Shown here one piece after another: positions 19,928-31,489 of a stretch of 64,000 nucleotides of DNA. The DNA is from Diplosphaera chodatii (lineage: Eukaryota > Chlorophyta > Trebouxiophyceae > Prasiolales > Stichococcaceae). The stretch is from the NCBI GenBank assembly GCA_032358165.1, contig JAALGY010000041.1, forward strand, positions 2,790,001-2,854,000, written 5' to 3'. The notes below the pieces were generated by a model that did no database searches, was not told the DNA's origin, and was given only the letters and a program-made list of their open reading frames with translations. The position numbers were made by a program, and so were the translations under genes. Each line of letters begins with the position of its first letter. Positions within the stretch are counted from its first letter, which is position 1.

Positions 19928-22576
19928 ATGCGCAAGACCGGTTCTTATGAGACGTCTATGGTCATGGCTGTCGCTGTTGTGTCGGACCGGCAGCTCGCGC
20001 TGTTTCGCAGCCAGATAGCACAGGACAGGGAGCGCTTCAATCGTGGCAGGAGCGCTGCGGATGCGAAGGCGGCGACGCGACGGGCGGCCGAGGAGAAAGC
20101 GGCACAGTGGGCAGCGGCGGTGCTGGCGGATCGGGCACAAAAAGCCCTGCAGCGGCAGCAGAAGCTCGCCGAGCTTGAGGAGCTTCGCGTGCAGGTTCTT
20201 ACAGTTGATGCACCCTTTTGAAAACGCCACAAAAGTGGCTGGATTGCGCGACACTTGCCATCCTACAGACTGGCGACATTTCCAGAATTGTAGCCGCATT
20301 GCTACAGACCCTGTCTGTCTTCCCTGCCACTTCATCACACAGCAAGACGAGGCGGAGGCGGCAGCGGTGGCGGCGCAGCGCGCGGCGGCGGTGGAGGCAG
20401 CGCGCCGGAAGCAGTTTGCGCAGCAGGGCGCCCTGCGGGGGCTGCGCAGCGCCGTCGCCCTGGCGGAGGTGGACGCCGCCAGGCGCGCGCAGCTGGCCGC
20501 CGAACGCGAGACGGCGGCCGCGGTCGCTGCGGCGGAGGCAGCCTTCCTGTTCAAAAGGGACGCAGCCATCAAGGTGCAGCTATTTTGCTGCTGACATGCT
20601 GCTCCAGCGGACTTGTAAACACCCGTTTCGACCTGCGAGGTATATGGATACGATGGTATCCATGTCGGGGTGTGGTATAGGCTGGGGAGGAGGCAGAGGC
20701 GCGTGCTGCTGTCGCTGCAAAGGCAGCGTCGTTGGCGCAGAGGGAGGTGCAACTGCAGCAGCTGGAGGTCATGAAGGCCCGCATACGTGCAGACAGGTAC
20801 ACAAACATGTCAAGACTTCCACAATGCATCATGCCTCACGTGGTGACATCAAATGCAACCAGTGCCGCTGATCACAGAATGACCACTAGGAAGCCCCCAG
20901 TTCGACACAGCTTTGCACACATATGCCTGATGATGTCTCACGCGTCGCAGGGCTGCCACGCATGCAACAGGCGAGGTGTTGAGGCTGCAGGCTGCAGCTG
21001 ATGCACAGGCAACGCGGCAGGAGCAGGCAGCTGTGCGTCAGCGGGCCATTGTCGCCAACCTGGCGACAGCTGCAGCGAATGCAGAGCTGCAGGTGCGCTG
21101 CGACTGCTGCCTGATGCCCGATGCTCAACAATGCTCTAGACGCAGTCGCACCTGAAAAGGTGCCCATTGCAGCTGGCCAGGCTTGTTCGTCAACCGGCCG
21201 TCGTGCATGTAGCAGATCCACTTGAGCACAGCTTTATCAGCAAATGGCGGCGATGAGTCAGTAGTGGATGAGCTGCTGGCAGTCAAGGGGGGTCGTCAAA
21301 TTTTCTGGTGCATCGCTGTTCACCGACATGCACGCTGCACGCAGGCACTGAAGCAGCGGGAGCACCAGCGAGAGGCGCGAGCGGACGCAGCCATTGCAGC
21401 CTATGCACAGCGCAAGGAGGCGTCAGAAGCGGGGCGGCAGCAGCGGCAGGCGGAAGTGGCGGCAGCAAAGGAAGCCACCAGGCAGCGCAACATCACTGCT
21501 CTGGAAACCGCCCTCCTGAAGGTGCATGTGTGGCCTTGGGCTATGACGAGTGATGTTGCCTGAAGGTGCTGTCGACAAGCGATGCAAGACACGGGACTGC
21601 TGATGCAGATGCAGATGGTATAGATATTTGCACGCTGCAGCGTGGCATAAGCCTCAGCCCTGGTCAGCTCGCTGTGCAGGCACAGCACGACCATGATGCC
21701 AGGGTGGACCGGGAGGTGCAGGAGGCAGCGGACACGGCGGCGGCAGAGGAAGCCGCGCGGGTGGCCCGCGACCAGGCTGCCTGGCAGGCCAATGCAGAGT
21801 GAGGCATCCTCTACAGCATGCTGTGGTATGTGTGCATGCTTCGCGGTCACTGCCAAGCTGCTGCGGCCATGCTGTTACCCTTCGATGATGCGGCGGTTTC
21901 GATTGTGAGAACGTGCACAACCCTGTTCATCGACTGAGGTCCCCCTATATGCAGGCATTGGAGCAGCCAGCTTGCTGCGCGAAAGCAGGCCGCCATCGTG
22001 GCTCGGCAGCAAGAAGCAGCAGAGGCTGCGGTGGCAGCGTCTGCCGCTGCGGCCGCCGCCGCCGCCAACGCCGACGAGGCGGCGCAGCGGCTGGCGCGCG
22101 AGCGGCGGGCGGTAAAGTACCTGGACCGCCAGGTCAGCCAGAAGCAGCGGCGGGCGCATGCAGCCAGACTGCAGGACGTTGAGGTGAGTGCAGTCGCAGT
22201 ACACTGGATATATATCATTCCAGAGGTGTCTCGGTGGCTTATGGTGAGTTTGACATCGAAGGAAATGCATCCACACGCAGCACTGTGCTTTCACATCAGC
22301 TTGTGAGCGTAATGCTGGCATAATGCTGCCCGCCCTGTGCTACTCAGCATATGTGTGCAGAGAAAGCGCCGGTGTATATGAGGTGCACATGTTTATGTCT
22401 TGCAGGATGCCAGGGCACGGGAGCAGGATGCTGCTAAGGAAGCGGCAGCCTTCGAGGCTTACGCTGCGGAGGTCATCGTCCAGGCGGCGGCCGCCGGCAA
22501 GGCCGCCAAGCCGATGCAGCTGTACCTGAAGCACGCGCTGCGACCTGAGGGTCTCCTGCCGTCAGACGAGCTGTAG
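19928..22576 (+). CDS. Ala/Arg/Glu-rich coiled-coil protein, possibly cilia/flagella-associated
   Basis: Eight exons, 471 aa: 19928-20188, 20343-20573, 20681-20786, 20971-21092, 21345-21521, 21680-21798, 21955-22183, 22406-22576. Nearly the whole protein is predicted helical with heptad-like runs (RAAEEKAAQWAAAVLADRAQ; AAQRLARERRAVKYLDRQV) and no Pro or Gly breaks until the end (PMQLYLKHALRPEGLLP). This composition resembles trichohyalin/plectin-homology proteins such as the CFAP210/CCDC173 group, which sit inside or on axonemal microtubules; that assignment is inference from character, not from a diagnostic motif. An in-frame ATG at 19928 was chosen; a second one follows 12 codons later. The exon 1 donor could be six bases further on without changing phase. 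Confidence 0.65.
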
Positions 22577-23163
22577 CCGGCAGACATACGAGAATCACAT
22601 CTGACTCTCAGGTTGTGCCACCGATTGATCTCAAGGTGTACCGACAGCATTGCAATGGCCTGATCAAAGAGCAAATGAAGTCGACCTGAGTACTTGACCA
22701 ACTATAGGCCTTGTGCACTGAGTGGCTGAAGTTGCACACATTCATAACGGTCCAGTGTCCGTCGTGCACGCACTGTATCTGGGACACCGGTGCTCTGCAG
22801 TGGGTTCATACCTCGGATCTGCCTTGGGTCAGGATCGGATCTTGGCAATCATGACATCATCAACCAGATGAATGCCTGCACGTCCCCAAGCACGTTACCT
22901 AGGATAGTGCTTGCCTCGAGCATCGTCATCGGTCAGTGGTAGGTGGATTCATTTGAAATCTAGTGCTGGCCACAAACAATGATGTGGCATGAAGGTCGAC
23001 AATATATGAGCGACCCTCGGACATCGTCATGCTTCATGTACAGCCTGTCGAGCACGTTCGGGGTTCAAAGTTGCATAGCCTGGCAGCTCGAGGCTGAACA
23101 CAGCTCGCTCAAAGGCTCTTTGCATACAACCTTCGCAGCAGCAGAGGTTCACCTCCGCACACC
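22577..23163. other. Intergenic; nothing supportable
   Basis: Space between two plus-strand genes. An open frame from 22979 overlaps the BTB start but lacks coding character before 23164. Presumed 3' end of the coiled-coil gene and promoter of the BTB gene. Confidence 0.35.
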
Positions 23164-24220
23164 ATGTCTCCGAAGGCGCACATGCTCTGCAGCGCAGCAG
23201 CAGAAACCATGGAGCGTGTGGGCGCCCTGGCTGACTGCACACTGTTGGCGGCTGAAGGCGGCAGCGGGTACAAGCTGTCCAGGGGAGTCTTGGCAGTGCA
23301 TTCAAAAGTCCTGGGGTGCGTGCTGCATAAATCAAGAATTACACCACGCCCACCTCATGCGCACAGGCCCACATGCGCCTGCAAGTCTGGCTGACACAAT
23401 ATGGCACAGCAAGGATGTGGAGCAGTTCATTCCTGGCACAATAAGCAACTGGCGCACCAGGATAGCAGCAGCGCACTGCAATCACATGCTCCCGTCTGCT
23501 TGCAGGATGGTATTCAACGATGCCGACTCTACCAACATTCGCGTCAGATTGGAGGATAGCCCTGCGGAACTTGCATGCCTGGTGAACCACTGCTACGGCG
23601 GGGTCGCATTCCTGGTTGACATCAACAACCTGCTGGACTGCAGCCGAATGGCAAGAAAGTATGACATGCCGCTGCTGCGGGGAATGGTTGATGCCTTTGC
23701 CGAGCATGTCCAGCTCAGCCCCGAAAACCTGCCAGATTGCATGAGGATTGCTGCTCACGGCCATGGCATGGAACAGCTGTTCAAACGATGCGAGGTATTC
23801 GCGGCCAAGCGGATGCAGCATATCATCAACGCCAGGTGAATGGGCATGGTCACCTAGACAGATGCTCTTCTCTAAGTGGCTTGTCTACGGTGGCCCAGCA
23901 GCACCGGCAGCCCCTGTACCAAACAGTCATGCTCGTGCTAGACCATTGGCAGAGTTGTATACTGCTTCCAAATGACTGTTTTGTTGTCTATTTACAGGGC
24001 TCGATAGGGAAAGGATGCCACAGACTGGCTGGAAATCTTTCCGCCAAGGGTCATCTTCGATATAATGGATTGGCGGTGCCGCATGATCGGCGGCCTTGCC
24101 GGCAAGTGGGGCGCACAGCTTGGTTGCTCAGATCAGAACTTTGGTTGCTCAGACCAAAACGCAGTGCACGCCATGAGCGCTGAGGAGATTGTACAGCTGG
24201 AAAGGCTGGTCAAGATGTGA
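23164..24220 (+). CDS. BTB/POZ-domain protein, 3' part uncertain
   Basis: Exon 1 (23164-23315) and exon 2 (23506-23835) join in phase and encode a BTB fold: GALADCTLLAAEGGSGYKLS, GVLAVHSKVLGMVFND, then ELACLVNHCYGGVAF and MARKYDMPLLRGMVDAFAEH, continuing into a helical region like the start of a BACK domain (LPDCMRIAAHGHGMEQLFKR). BTB domains dimerise and often act as Cullin-3 substrate adaptors. The 3' exon most likely ends at TGA 24218-24220, with DWLEIFPPRVIFDIMDW just upstream, but its acceptor is unclear: phase 2 fits only an acceptor at about 24047, or an unseen small exon lies between. The terminal region has a local duplication, GCSDQNF-GCSDQNA. No Kelch, MATH or ankyrin partner domain is visible. 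Confidence 0.65.
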
Positions 24221-24511
24221 CGAGGTCGTGTCTTCGTATCGTATGTGGCAGCACTTGGGCGTGCAAGCTGTAATGCATGTGAAACGGCCGTCGGGTGTCC
24301 CAGTATTGATGGCAGCGAACACCCAATGCATTCCCCTCACTACCACGTTACACCTGTTTGGCATGTCCGCACTGGTAACGACCACACACCAGCAACAACT
24401 GCTGACTGATGACACGGCTTTTGCCATCAGGCTCGGCCGCTCGGGTCATCACAGGCGACCTTGGAAGACATACAACCCGCTGCCTGGCAAACTCAAACCC
24501 CTACAACCTCG

Positions 24512-27500
24512 TCACGCCTTCGCATAGTGGTTCAGCCGGTACAGCAGCGCGCGGCCGCGCGCCGTCCCCACCGCCAGCAGCCCGCCGCCGGGGCTGAACG
24601 CCAGGCTGTGCACGTACTGCAGCGGCGTCTGCCGCGTGGGCCAGTTGGCGAACACCGTCATGCTGGGCGTGTGCACCAGCCGCAGCGCGCCCCGCGTCAT
24701 GCGGCTGCCCATCGCCAGGATCTGCACCATATACAGACCAAAAGGTGTCAGATCTGCATCTTCACACCCAGCTGGCGCACCAAGAGGCGCTCATCCCCGA
24801 TATCTCGATGTCTCACACGGCAGGCGATGGGCATCACAAGCTATATGATGCTGGTGGTGCTATGCTGTGCTGTGACCAACAGGGTACAGGGCCACCTGCT
24901 GGTCGGGGCTGAAGGCCAGGCTGTCGATGGTGGTGGTCAGGTTCATAAGCGACTTGGCGGGCGGCGCGTAGCTGGCCGGGGCGGGCACCCCATCCGACAG
25001 CACCGCCGCTGACCGGCCTGCAGCACACCGCAGTCCCTGAGCTTATGGAACCAGACAGGGGGTGCTGGTCATTATCCATGAGCAACAGTGCTGCAGCCCT
25101 GGAGTGCAGGCAGCCAGGCCTGAGCAGCGACTGCTGAGCATCCAAGCTGGCTGCCGCAGGTGCCACAGCAGCAGCATGAGCACCGCAGGCGGCTCAGGCC
25201 GCAGCGCACCACAGCACCCTGCCCTGTGCAGGCTCGGATGCCCAGTGCACGGTGCACCCGGCTGACACCCAACAGACGCCTGTCTGGTGCGCACCTGCCG
25301 CGGCCGCGTCCCGCCTGTGCACGTTGACCACGCCGGCGTCCGACCCCGTAGCGAACATGCCCGCCGAGCAGGCCAGGGCGGTGCCGCGCACGCAGCCCTC
25401 GTCCACGGCGCGCCCCACGCACCGCAGCGTGCGCAGGTCCCAGGTGTGCACCACCCCGTCGCCGCCTGCTGGCACGGGAGCAGGCGGTCAGGCAGTGTGT
25501 GATAGGCCTTGCTGTGCATGGCTCAGTTTATGGTATAGTGAAGCAGCAGCAACTCCTACGGCTGCACCCATGCCCCTCGCCCATGCAACAGCAGGCAAAG
25601 CTGCAGACCGCAGCCTCACACTGTGGGTTCATCCGACTCCAGGCGCAGCCAAGACAGCACTGCGCTCGCAGAGTGCAGGAGTCACGGAGACTTGCTCCGC
25701 CGCTTGCAGGCAGCATGGGGCTGCTGAGGGAACGTGAACGTGCAGGAGCTCCTGCGCACCCAGGCTGAGCAGCTGGCGGCCGTCGGGCGTGAAGGCGGCG
25801 GCGCGCGCGGTGCCCGCCATCCTGAGGCGCCCCGCCAGCTGCCGCGACTGCAGGGACACCAGGCTGATGTGGCCCCCGTCCCCCAGGAACGCCACAGTGC
25901 CCGGCGCCTGTCGCACAGTTGAACCTTGTGAGCGCAAAAGTGTGCTCAAGTCGCAGCATGCAACAAAGCAGCCGCACGGGCTGACTGCAGGTACAGTGAC
26001 GGTCGACAGAGCCTATGGAACGAGCATGTATGCCGCTGCGCACCATATGCAGCACCTGCAAAGCTTTTCTTTTCGCCTCAGCAAACACGGTGCTTGTCTG
26101 GGCACCTGGCTGGCAGGGCTGATTGCAAAGGTCTCCAGGCTCTTGTCCGAGACGCCGGCGATGTGCGCGACCCGCGCCACGCTGCCGCCCGCCAGGTCGT
26201 ACAGGTAGAAGTGGCGCCGCCGCCCCGTCAGGATGACCTGCATGAAGGGCAGCAGGTGCTGAACGCTTTGCAGAGTAAGGGGTCAGATCTACTAAGACGC
26301 CCCTTCAGAGCAGGCATTATTTGCAGGCTGCACGGACAGCAGATATAGTTTGATGCCCCTGCAGTGGTGCTGTTTGTGTGATGTGATGTTACACACCTGG
26401 TTGCCGCCAGAGGCAAAGGCGGCGCGGTGAATGGGCATGTCGTCCAGGAACACGCTCTGCATCTTGGGGTTGCGCACCCCATCGATCTGCAGGTGCCGGC
26501 AACATGCTTTCAGCTTGTCACCACCCCTGCAGTCTGCGGGGCGGACCAGGAGGAGGCCAAGCAGCAACGAGCAGCGAGCCTGCTTTACCAACAAACCCAC
26601 ACGCCCGTGCTCTGCCTGCGCTCGCGACTTGTGTGGCCAGCGGTGTGGCGCAGGCGCCAATGAACCGTTGGGTAGTCCGGACGGCACGCCGCACCTGGAA
26701 CAGGCGCAGGCGCTTGTCCAGGCCGGCGGTCAGCAGCAGCTGGCCGTTGGGGTGGAACTCGACGGAGCGCACCACCGCGGTGCTCGGTTCTGCCTTGTTG
26801 GCGTCCGCCAGCGGCGTCACCTGCACGTCACCGAGTTTCACTGTCTGTAGGAATTCCAGGCTGAGAAGCACCCAACGACTGGCAGACTGACGCATTGCAG
26901 GGCGTGACAAAGGGCGGCGGGCGAAGTCTGTGGCGGGAAATAAATAAAGATGAATGCGACAACAGTGTGAAGGTGTGGATGATTGCAACAGCACCTCGCT
27001 AGTGGCTCGACGCAGCATGCCTGGAGCAGGCACAGTGCGCATGCCCACCTCGAGGGTGCCTTTCGGGAGGCGCGAGGGCCGCGCCAGTGCCCCGCCGGCC
27101 GTCAGGTCCCCCTCGGCCTCCTCCAGAGAGTCCACGGTGCGCCGCCTGGCCCAAGACGTCCGGGGGTTCAGCTTCGTGTGCTGCGCCCGCAGCCGCGCCT
27201 CGTACTTGTCGCCTGCAGCATGTGGCGCCTTGCTGGTAGGCTGCATACATTACCCATCACAGGCATGATGGCATGCTGCAGCCAAACATTGCGCTTGTTC
27301 ACGGCAGGTTGCCACGGCACATCTACACCAACAGCTGCAGCAGACTGCATAGACGCTGTGAGTCAACGAGGCAGATGTTCGTCCTTCCACCGGCTAGCGG
27401 CCCACCTGAAAGCACGGTCTCCTCCTCGGTGTGGCGCAGCTTGCGCAGCCGGGGCCGCCCCGCCACCGCCACCTCCACCGCAGCATCATCCGGGTCCTCC

Positions 27501-28125
27501 CACACAGCGCCGCCGCGCCGCTTGCGCCCCACCGCAGCATCCGGCGGCTCCCTGCAGCCCGGACATAGTCCTACAACGTTGCTTCGAGGACGTGCACCGC
27601 GCAACCGGCTGCACTGCTTGACATAACTTGAGATGGTGCCTGCTGTGAGGAGCGCCCCCGGAACATCGGCATTTCTCGATGCACACCCCAAGCCAACGCA
27701 AAACCCTCGCACGTCCTTGCACTGCCAGAGGGGTGGTGACCACCCACCCGGCTGCGCCGGCGTCGCCACGGCGGTCCTCCCACAGAGCCACGGCGCCGCC
27801 GCCCGCCGCCACCGAGGGCGCCTCGTCAGGCGCCGCGCCGTCGCCTTCATCCAGCCACACGGGCGCCGGCGCAGCCGCCTCCAGGCCAAAGCCGTCGATG
27901 GCGTCGGCGCTGCCGAAAAGCGCTGCCTCCAGCTCCGCTTCCTGCTCCTCGCAGCGGAGGCTGGCCGTCATGACCGAATGACGGCCATTGCCATGCAGCA
28001 GCTGCGGTAGAGCATGCGCAGGTTACATTGTTAGACTGAAGAGCTGTAGCGTGCAGCACCTTTTGCAGGTCGTCTGTCCGTGCCAGCATCTTGCTGCGAC
28101 CGCTCTTGCGGGCTTTCACGTCCAT
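24512..28125 (-). CDS. UTP18: UTP18, WD-repeat component of the small-subunit processome
   Basis: Eleven exons, 551 aa: 28125-28060, 28001-27748, 27551-27406, 27212-27049, 26844-26695, 26486-26397, 26237-26106, 25907-25760, 25468-25295, 25017-24896, 24721-24512. UTP18 is part of the UTP-B complex that binds U3 snoRNP and pre-rRNA in the nucleolus. Seen: basic N-terminus (MDVKARKSGRSKMLAR), acidic region, KYEARLRAQHTKLNPRTSWA typical of the family just before the propeller, then WD-like blades (VRSVEFHPNGQLLLTAGLDK; DGVVHTWDLRTLRC; YVHSLAFSPGGGLLAVGTAR) and the characteristic end LYRLNHYA. Length matches yeast and human proteins. The 5' end is 604 bases from the divergent DHAR gene. Confidence 0.9.
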
Positions 28126-28728
28126 GTTGAGTCGCGGCGCCGCAGCAGCCGGCAGCACTGCCAATCAAACTGATCTACGTGGTGCTGATTTTACAGCATT
28201 CAATGGTGTGAGATAAAAGCGACGCTGACCACACAGCAGAGTACGGATCGCCAAGCATGTGTATCAGCCGGTCAGACGGTTGCTGCACACAGTCGGCTGA
28301 AATGCACTGTTTGATATGCAAGATGATGGGCAAGGCATGCTCACAGTATACTGCACGACATCGTTTGCTTCGCCAAGATGATGCAACGGAGCAAAGCGTG
28401 CAAGTCACTGGCCGCACTGGCGCTTGCTATGCTCACTCATGCCTGCGCACCCCTACAAGCACTAGGTCTCCGAGCATAGCTCACCTAGTCTCTGACGCCA
28501 GCGCATCCTGACATAACCAGCTTCCTCGGAGCGGCAGACAGATCACCTATTGGGCATCTGCAGGCTAACTTCGGCAGCGTCGTCGACGACGACTACGAAA
28601 TACCCTACAACAGCCATCCATACTTTGATCTTGAACACTCACGATCGTGTAACATCCGCCACACCCAAGCGCCGGATACTGAAGAGCTTCGTCCTCTCAG
28701 AGTGAGACATCGCATTGGTACATTAAAC
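28126..28728. promoter_or_regulatory. Divergent intergenic region between UTP18 and DHAR
   Basis: 603 bases between opposed start codons, without a protein-like frame; expected to contain both promoters. No specific element recognised. Confidence 0.35.
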
Positions 28729-30802
28729 ATGGCTATGCAATTGACAGCAAACCTGACGCTTGGGTCTGCACAGCTTGGACTGGTGCAGCCCGTTACGTCT
28801 ATGTGCAGGGCAGCGTTCAGCTCTGCTGCAGCAGGACCGCAGCTGCAGAAGCGCCTGCTGACTGGCCTATCGCGCACGCCGCAGGGTGCGATCAGGCAGC
28901 GTTCGTCCGGCCAGCACCAGATCCGCGCCATGGCGGGTGTCACGCAGCCCAGCGACTATGCCTTTGACATCTACTGCAAGGGTGGGCATGGTTACTGTCT
29001 CTAGCGGATGCGGTCATCATGCATGTTGGCGTGACTTTAGCACCAATGCACCTAGAGTCATGTTTAGCAAGTGAGCATGGCACAAGGCTGCCATGTTAAT
29101 CTGATGGGTGCTGCATTGGATATACAGGCGATCCCGAGGATGGCAACCCAAGTCTGAAGGGCCAGCTGCTCGACTGTGAGTGTCCAACCTTACCTCAGCC
29201 CGCCCACCGAAGCAACATTACACGCGCCTTTCATGCATTGAATGCTGTGCTTTGTTGTTGTGGGTGTACAGTTCTTACGATATGCTAGGTACACCATGTG
29301 TGCTGACATACACATTGGCGTGCAGGCCCCTTCTCGCAGTGGGTGATGCTGACCTTTGAGGTGGGTGCCTCATTGTGATTGCCGTCATCTCTGTATGACC
29401 CTGCAGTCCCATACTGCGCGTGCATGGGCATGAGCCTGTTGCCTGCTGACCTATGTTAACCTGTTATGTCACAGGAGAAGGGCATCAAGTACAGGAAGCA
29501 GCTGTGCAATGAGCAGGAGCTGCCAAAATTGTGAGTGCACCGAATCCTGCAGCTGCAAGTTGAATGTTCGTTGAACATATCACCTGGACCAGCTGACAGG
29601 AATGTTTACAGCAACAGCTAGTGAGTTGCCATCTGCAAGCAACCAACAGCTGACGATGAACTCGACCCTGTCTGCAGCTTGGGGGACGTGCACCCAGCGG
29701 GCAAGCCGCTGATCCCGGTGATCTACGACCATGAGGCAGACAAGTACATTGGCGAGTCAACAGACATCATCAAGTACATCGAGGTGCTTCACGATCTGCA
29801 AGGCCAGATGCGTCTGACGTCAGGGCTTGCAGACACTGTTGCACGAAGGGGTTTGCAAATCCCTTTAAGGAGATGGTTTTGCCGCTGCAGGAGAAGTACC
29901 CGGACCCGAAGCTGGGCACCCCAGACAGCACCTCCGACGCGTGAGTTGTCATGCTCGCCCTGTGTGCTTCCGATGCTGAGTGGTTTGTTTGCAGCAGCGA
30001 CTGTCTGGCCTGGCAGCCAGGTGGCCGTACGGCGGCAGGTAGAGCGATGCAATGTGCTGGTGCGGCGCTGCAGGGGCGAGAAATTGTTCCCGGACGTCTT
30101 CATGAACTTCCTGCTGGCGGAGGGCGACGACGAGCCCAAGGCCAAGGAGGAGCTAGTGGCTGAGTACAAGAAGCTGGACGAGGCGCTGGGCAAGGTGGGC
30201 AGCTTGTGACTTTGTGTTTTAGTATCGAACAACGAGTGCCACAATGCAGCGCCCGAGTCCAGCGGCAGGTGGCGCCTTGCCGCCTGTGCGCCGAGGCAGA
30301 CGTATCAGACAAAGAGCAGGTTGCAAGTGCTCCAGCTGTCGTGAGTCCAGCATGCTCTGGGGCGTGCTGCGAGTGTTCACAAGCTGCTGCGTGACGCTGA
30401 CGCTGTGTTGGTGGACCGCTGCAGACCGAGGGGCCGTACCTCAGCGGCAAGGAGCCATGCGCGCAGTGCTTGGCCCTGGCGCCCCGCATCTACCACGTCT
30501 CCATCGCCACCGCCCGCATCAAGGTGCCAACAGCTTGCAAATGCTCGGCAGTGGACTGGCAAATTTGTTCAATTGTGCTGCATGCTGCTGCATGCACGAG
30601 CTGACTGGCCGTGCTCCTGCTCTGCTTGACACTTAGTTTTCTTCATCTGCAGAACTTCCCGATCCCAGAGGAATACAAGAACATCCACGCCTTCCTGAAG
30701 GCAATGAAGGCCCGCGAGTCGTGGGGCCCAACCGCCCCCGTCAACGATGACGCTGTGGAGGAGGGCTGGCGCACCAAGATCAAGTCGAAGAAGGAGGAGT
30801 GA
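28729..30802 (+). CDS. DHAR: Dehydroascorbate reductase (glutathione S-transferase superfamily), plastid-type
   Basis: Nine exons, 305 aa: 28729-28981, 29128-29175, 29326-29360, 29475-29530, 29678-29783, 29891-29940, 30074-30194, 30425-30523, 30653-30802. DHAR uses glutathione to reduce dehydroascorbate back to ascorbate. Seen: an N-terminal extension of about 70 residues rich in Ser, Arg and Ala without acidic residues, typical of a plastid (or mitochondrial) transit peptide; thioredoxin-fold motif CPFSQW with catalytic Cys101; GKPLIPVIYD and ESTDIIKYIEEKYPDP (GSH-binding region); then the all-helical domain ending with NFPIPEEYKNIHAFLKAMKA. Plant DHARs have CPFSQR, so W replaces R here. PYLSGKEPCAQCLALAPRIY carries two extra cysteines where many homologues have D-L. 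The main alternative is a CLIC-like or other DHAR-class GST; DHAR is best supported. Confidence 0.88.
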
Positions 30803-31489
30803 TGGGTGGTTGGTGTTGATAACTGAGACGGCATCGGTCTGGTTTGCTTTCAGTTCGGGGATTCTTTCCATGCTCGTATAGAGCAGCTCGACTGCAGCGC
30901 TTGGTGCTGATACCTTGCAGAAGGTATGCTACTGATAGAGGACATTGATAGACTGCAAGCGGTGGTTGCTGGCGGCGCATTGTCGGTTACCCAGCCAAGC
31001 ATGCATGCATGCAATCAAGCAGTTTGCAGCACCATGCAACAACTTCAACACACTGGATCACTTGCAAATGTGGATGGCATCGACAAAGGCAGTGCAGCCC
31101 TAGCCCGACCACAATCTTTTATGTCATCAGCAACGTGCAACACACCATTCCTGTACTATTGAAGTGGTACAGGCCTAACACTGTAGAAAGCATGCAGGAC
31201 AGCCGCCTTATGCTGTCTGCTGGACCATGCTACGTACACGCTGCACGCTGCTGCAACCGACTGGCATACCACTCTGCCACAAAAGGCATCGCTGTAAAGG
31301 ACCACCATGCCGCATCATACAGGATGCAGCCGCAGCAAATCGAGCTCAAGAACCTAGATAACCAGCTCCCACTTGCACATCACTCGAGAGACTTGATCAT
31401 GCCATGACACATGACGCGGATGGCATGCCCATTCCTCTGCCTACTGCTCTACCGTCCCGCAGCCAGCTGAAACGTTGCGCCACACCAAA
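30803..31489. other. Convergent intergenic region; nothing supportable
   Basis: 687 bases between the 3' ends of DHAR (+) and the peroxiredoxin-fold gene (-). No coding-like frame; presumably two 3' untranslated regions. Confidence 0.35.

Noticed and set aside
23998..24182. Alternative frame for the last BTB exon (ending ARHER)
   Set aside because: It also fits the phase, through an acceptor after ccacag, but is Arg-rich and less protein-like than the WLEIFPPRVIFDIMDW frame; the 3' end is left uncertain rather than choosing it.
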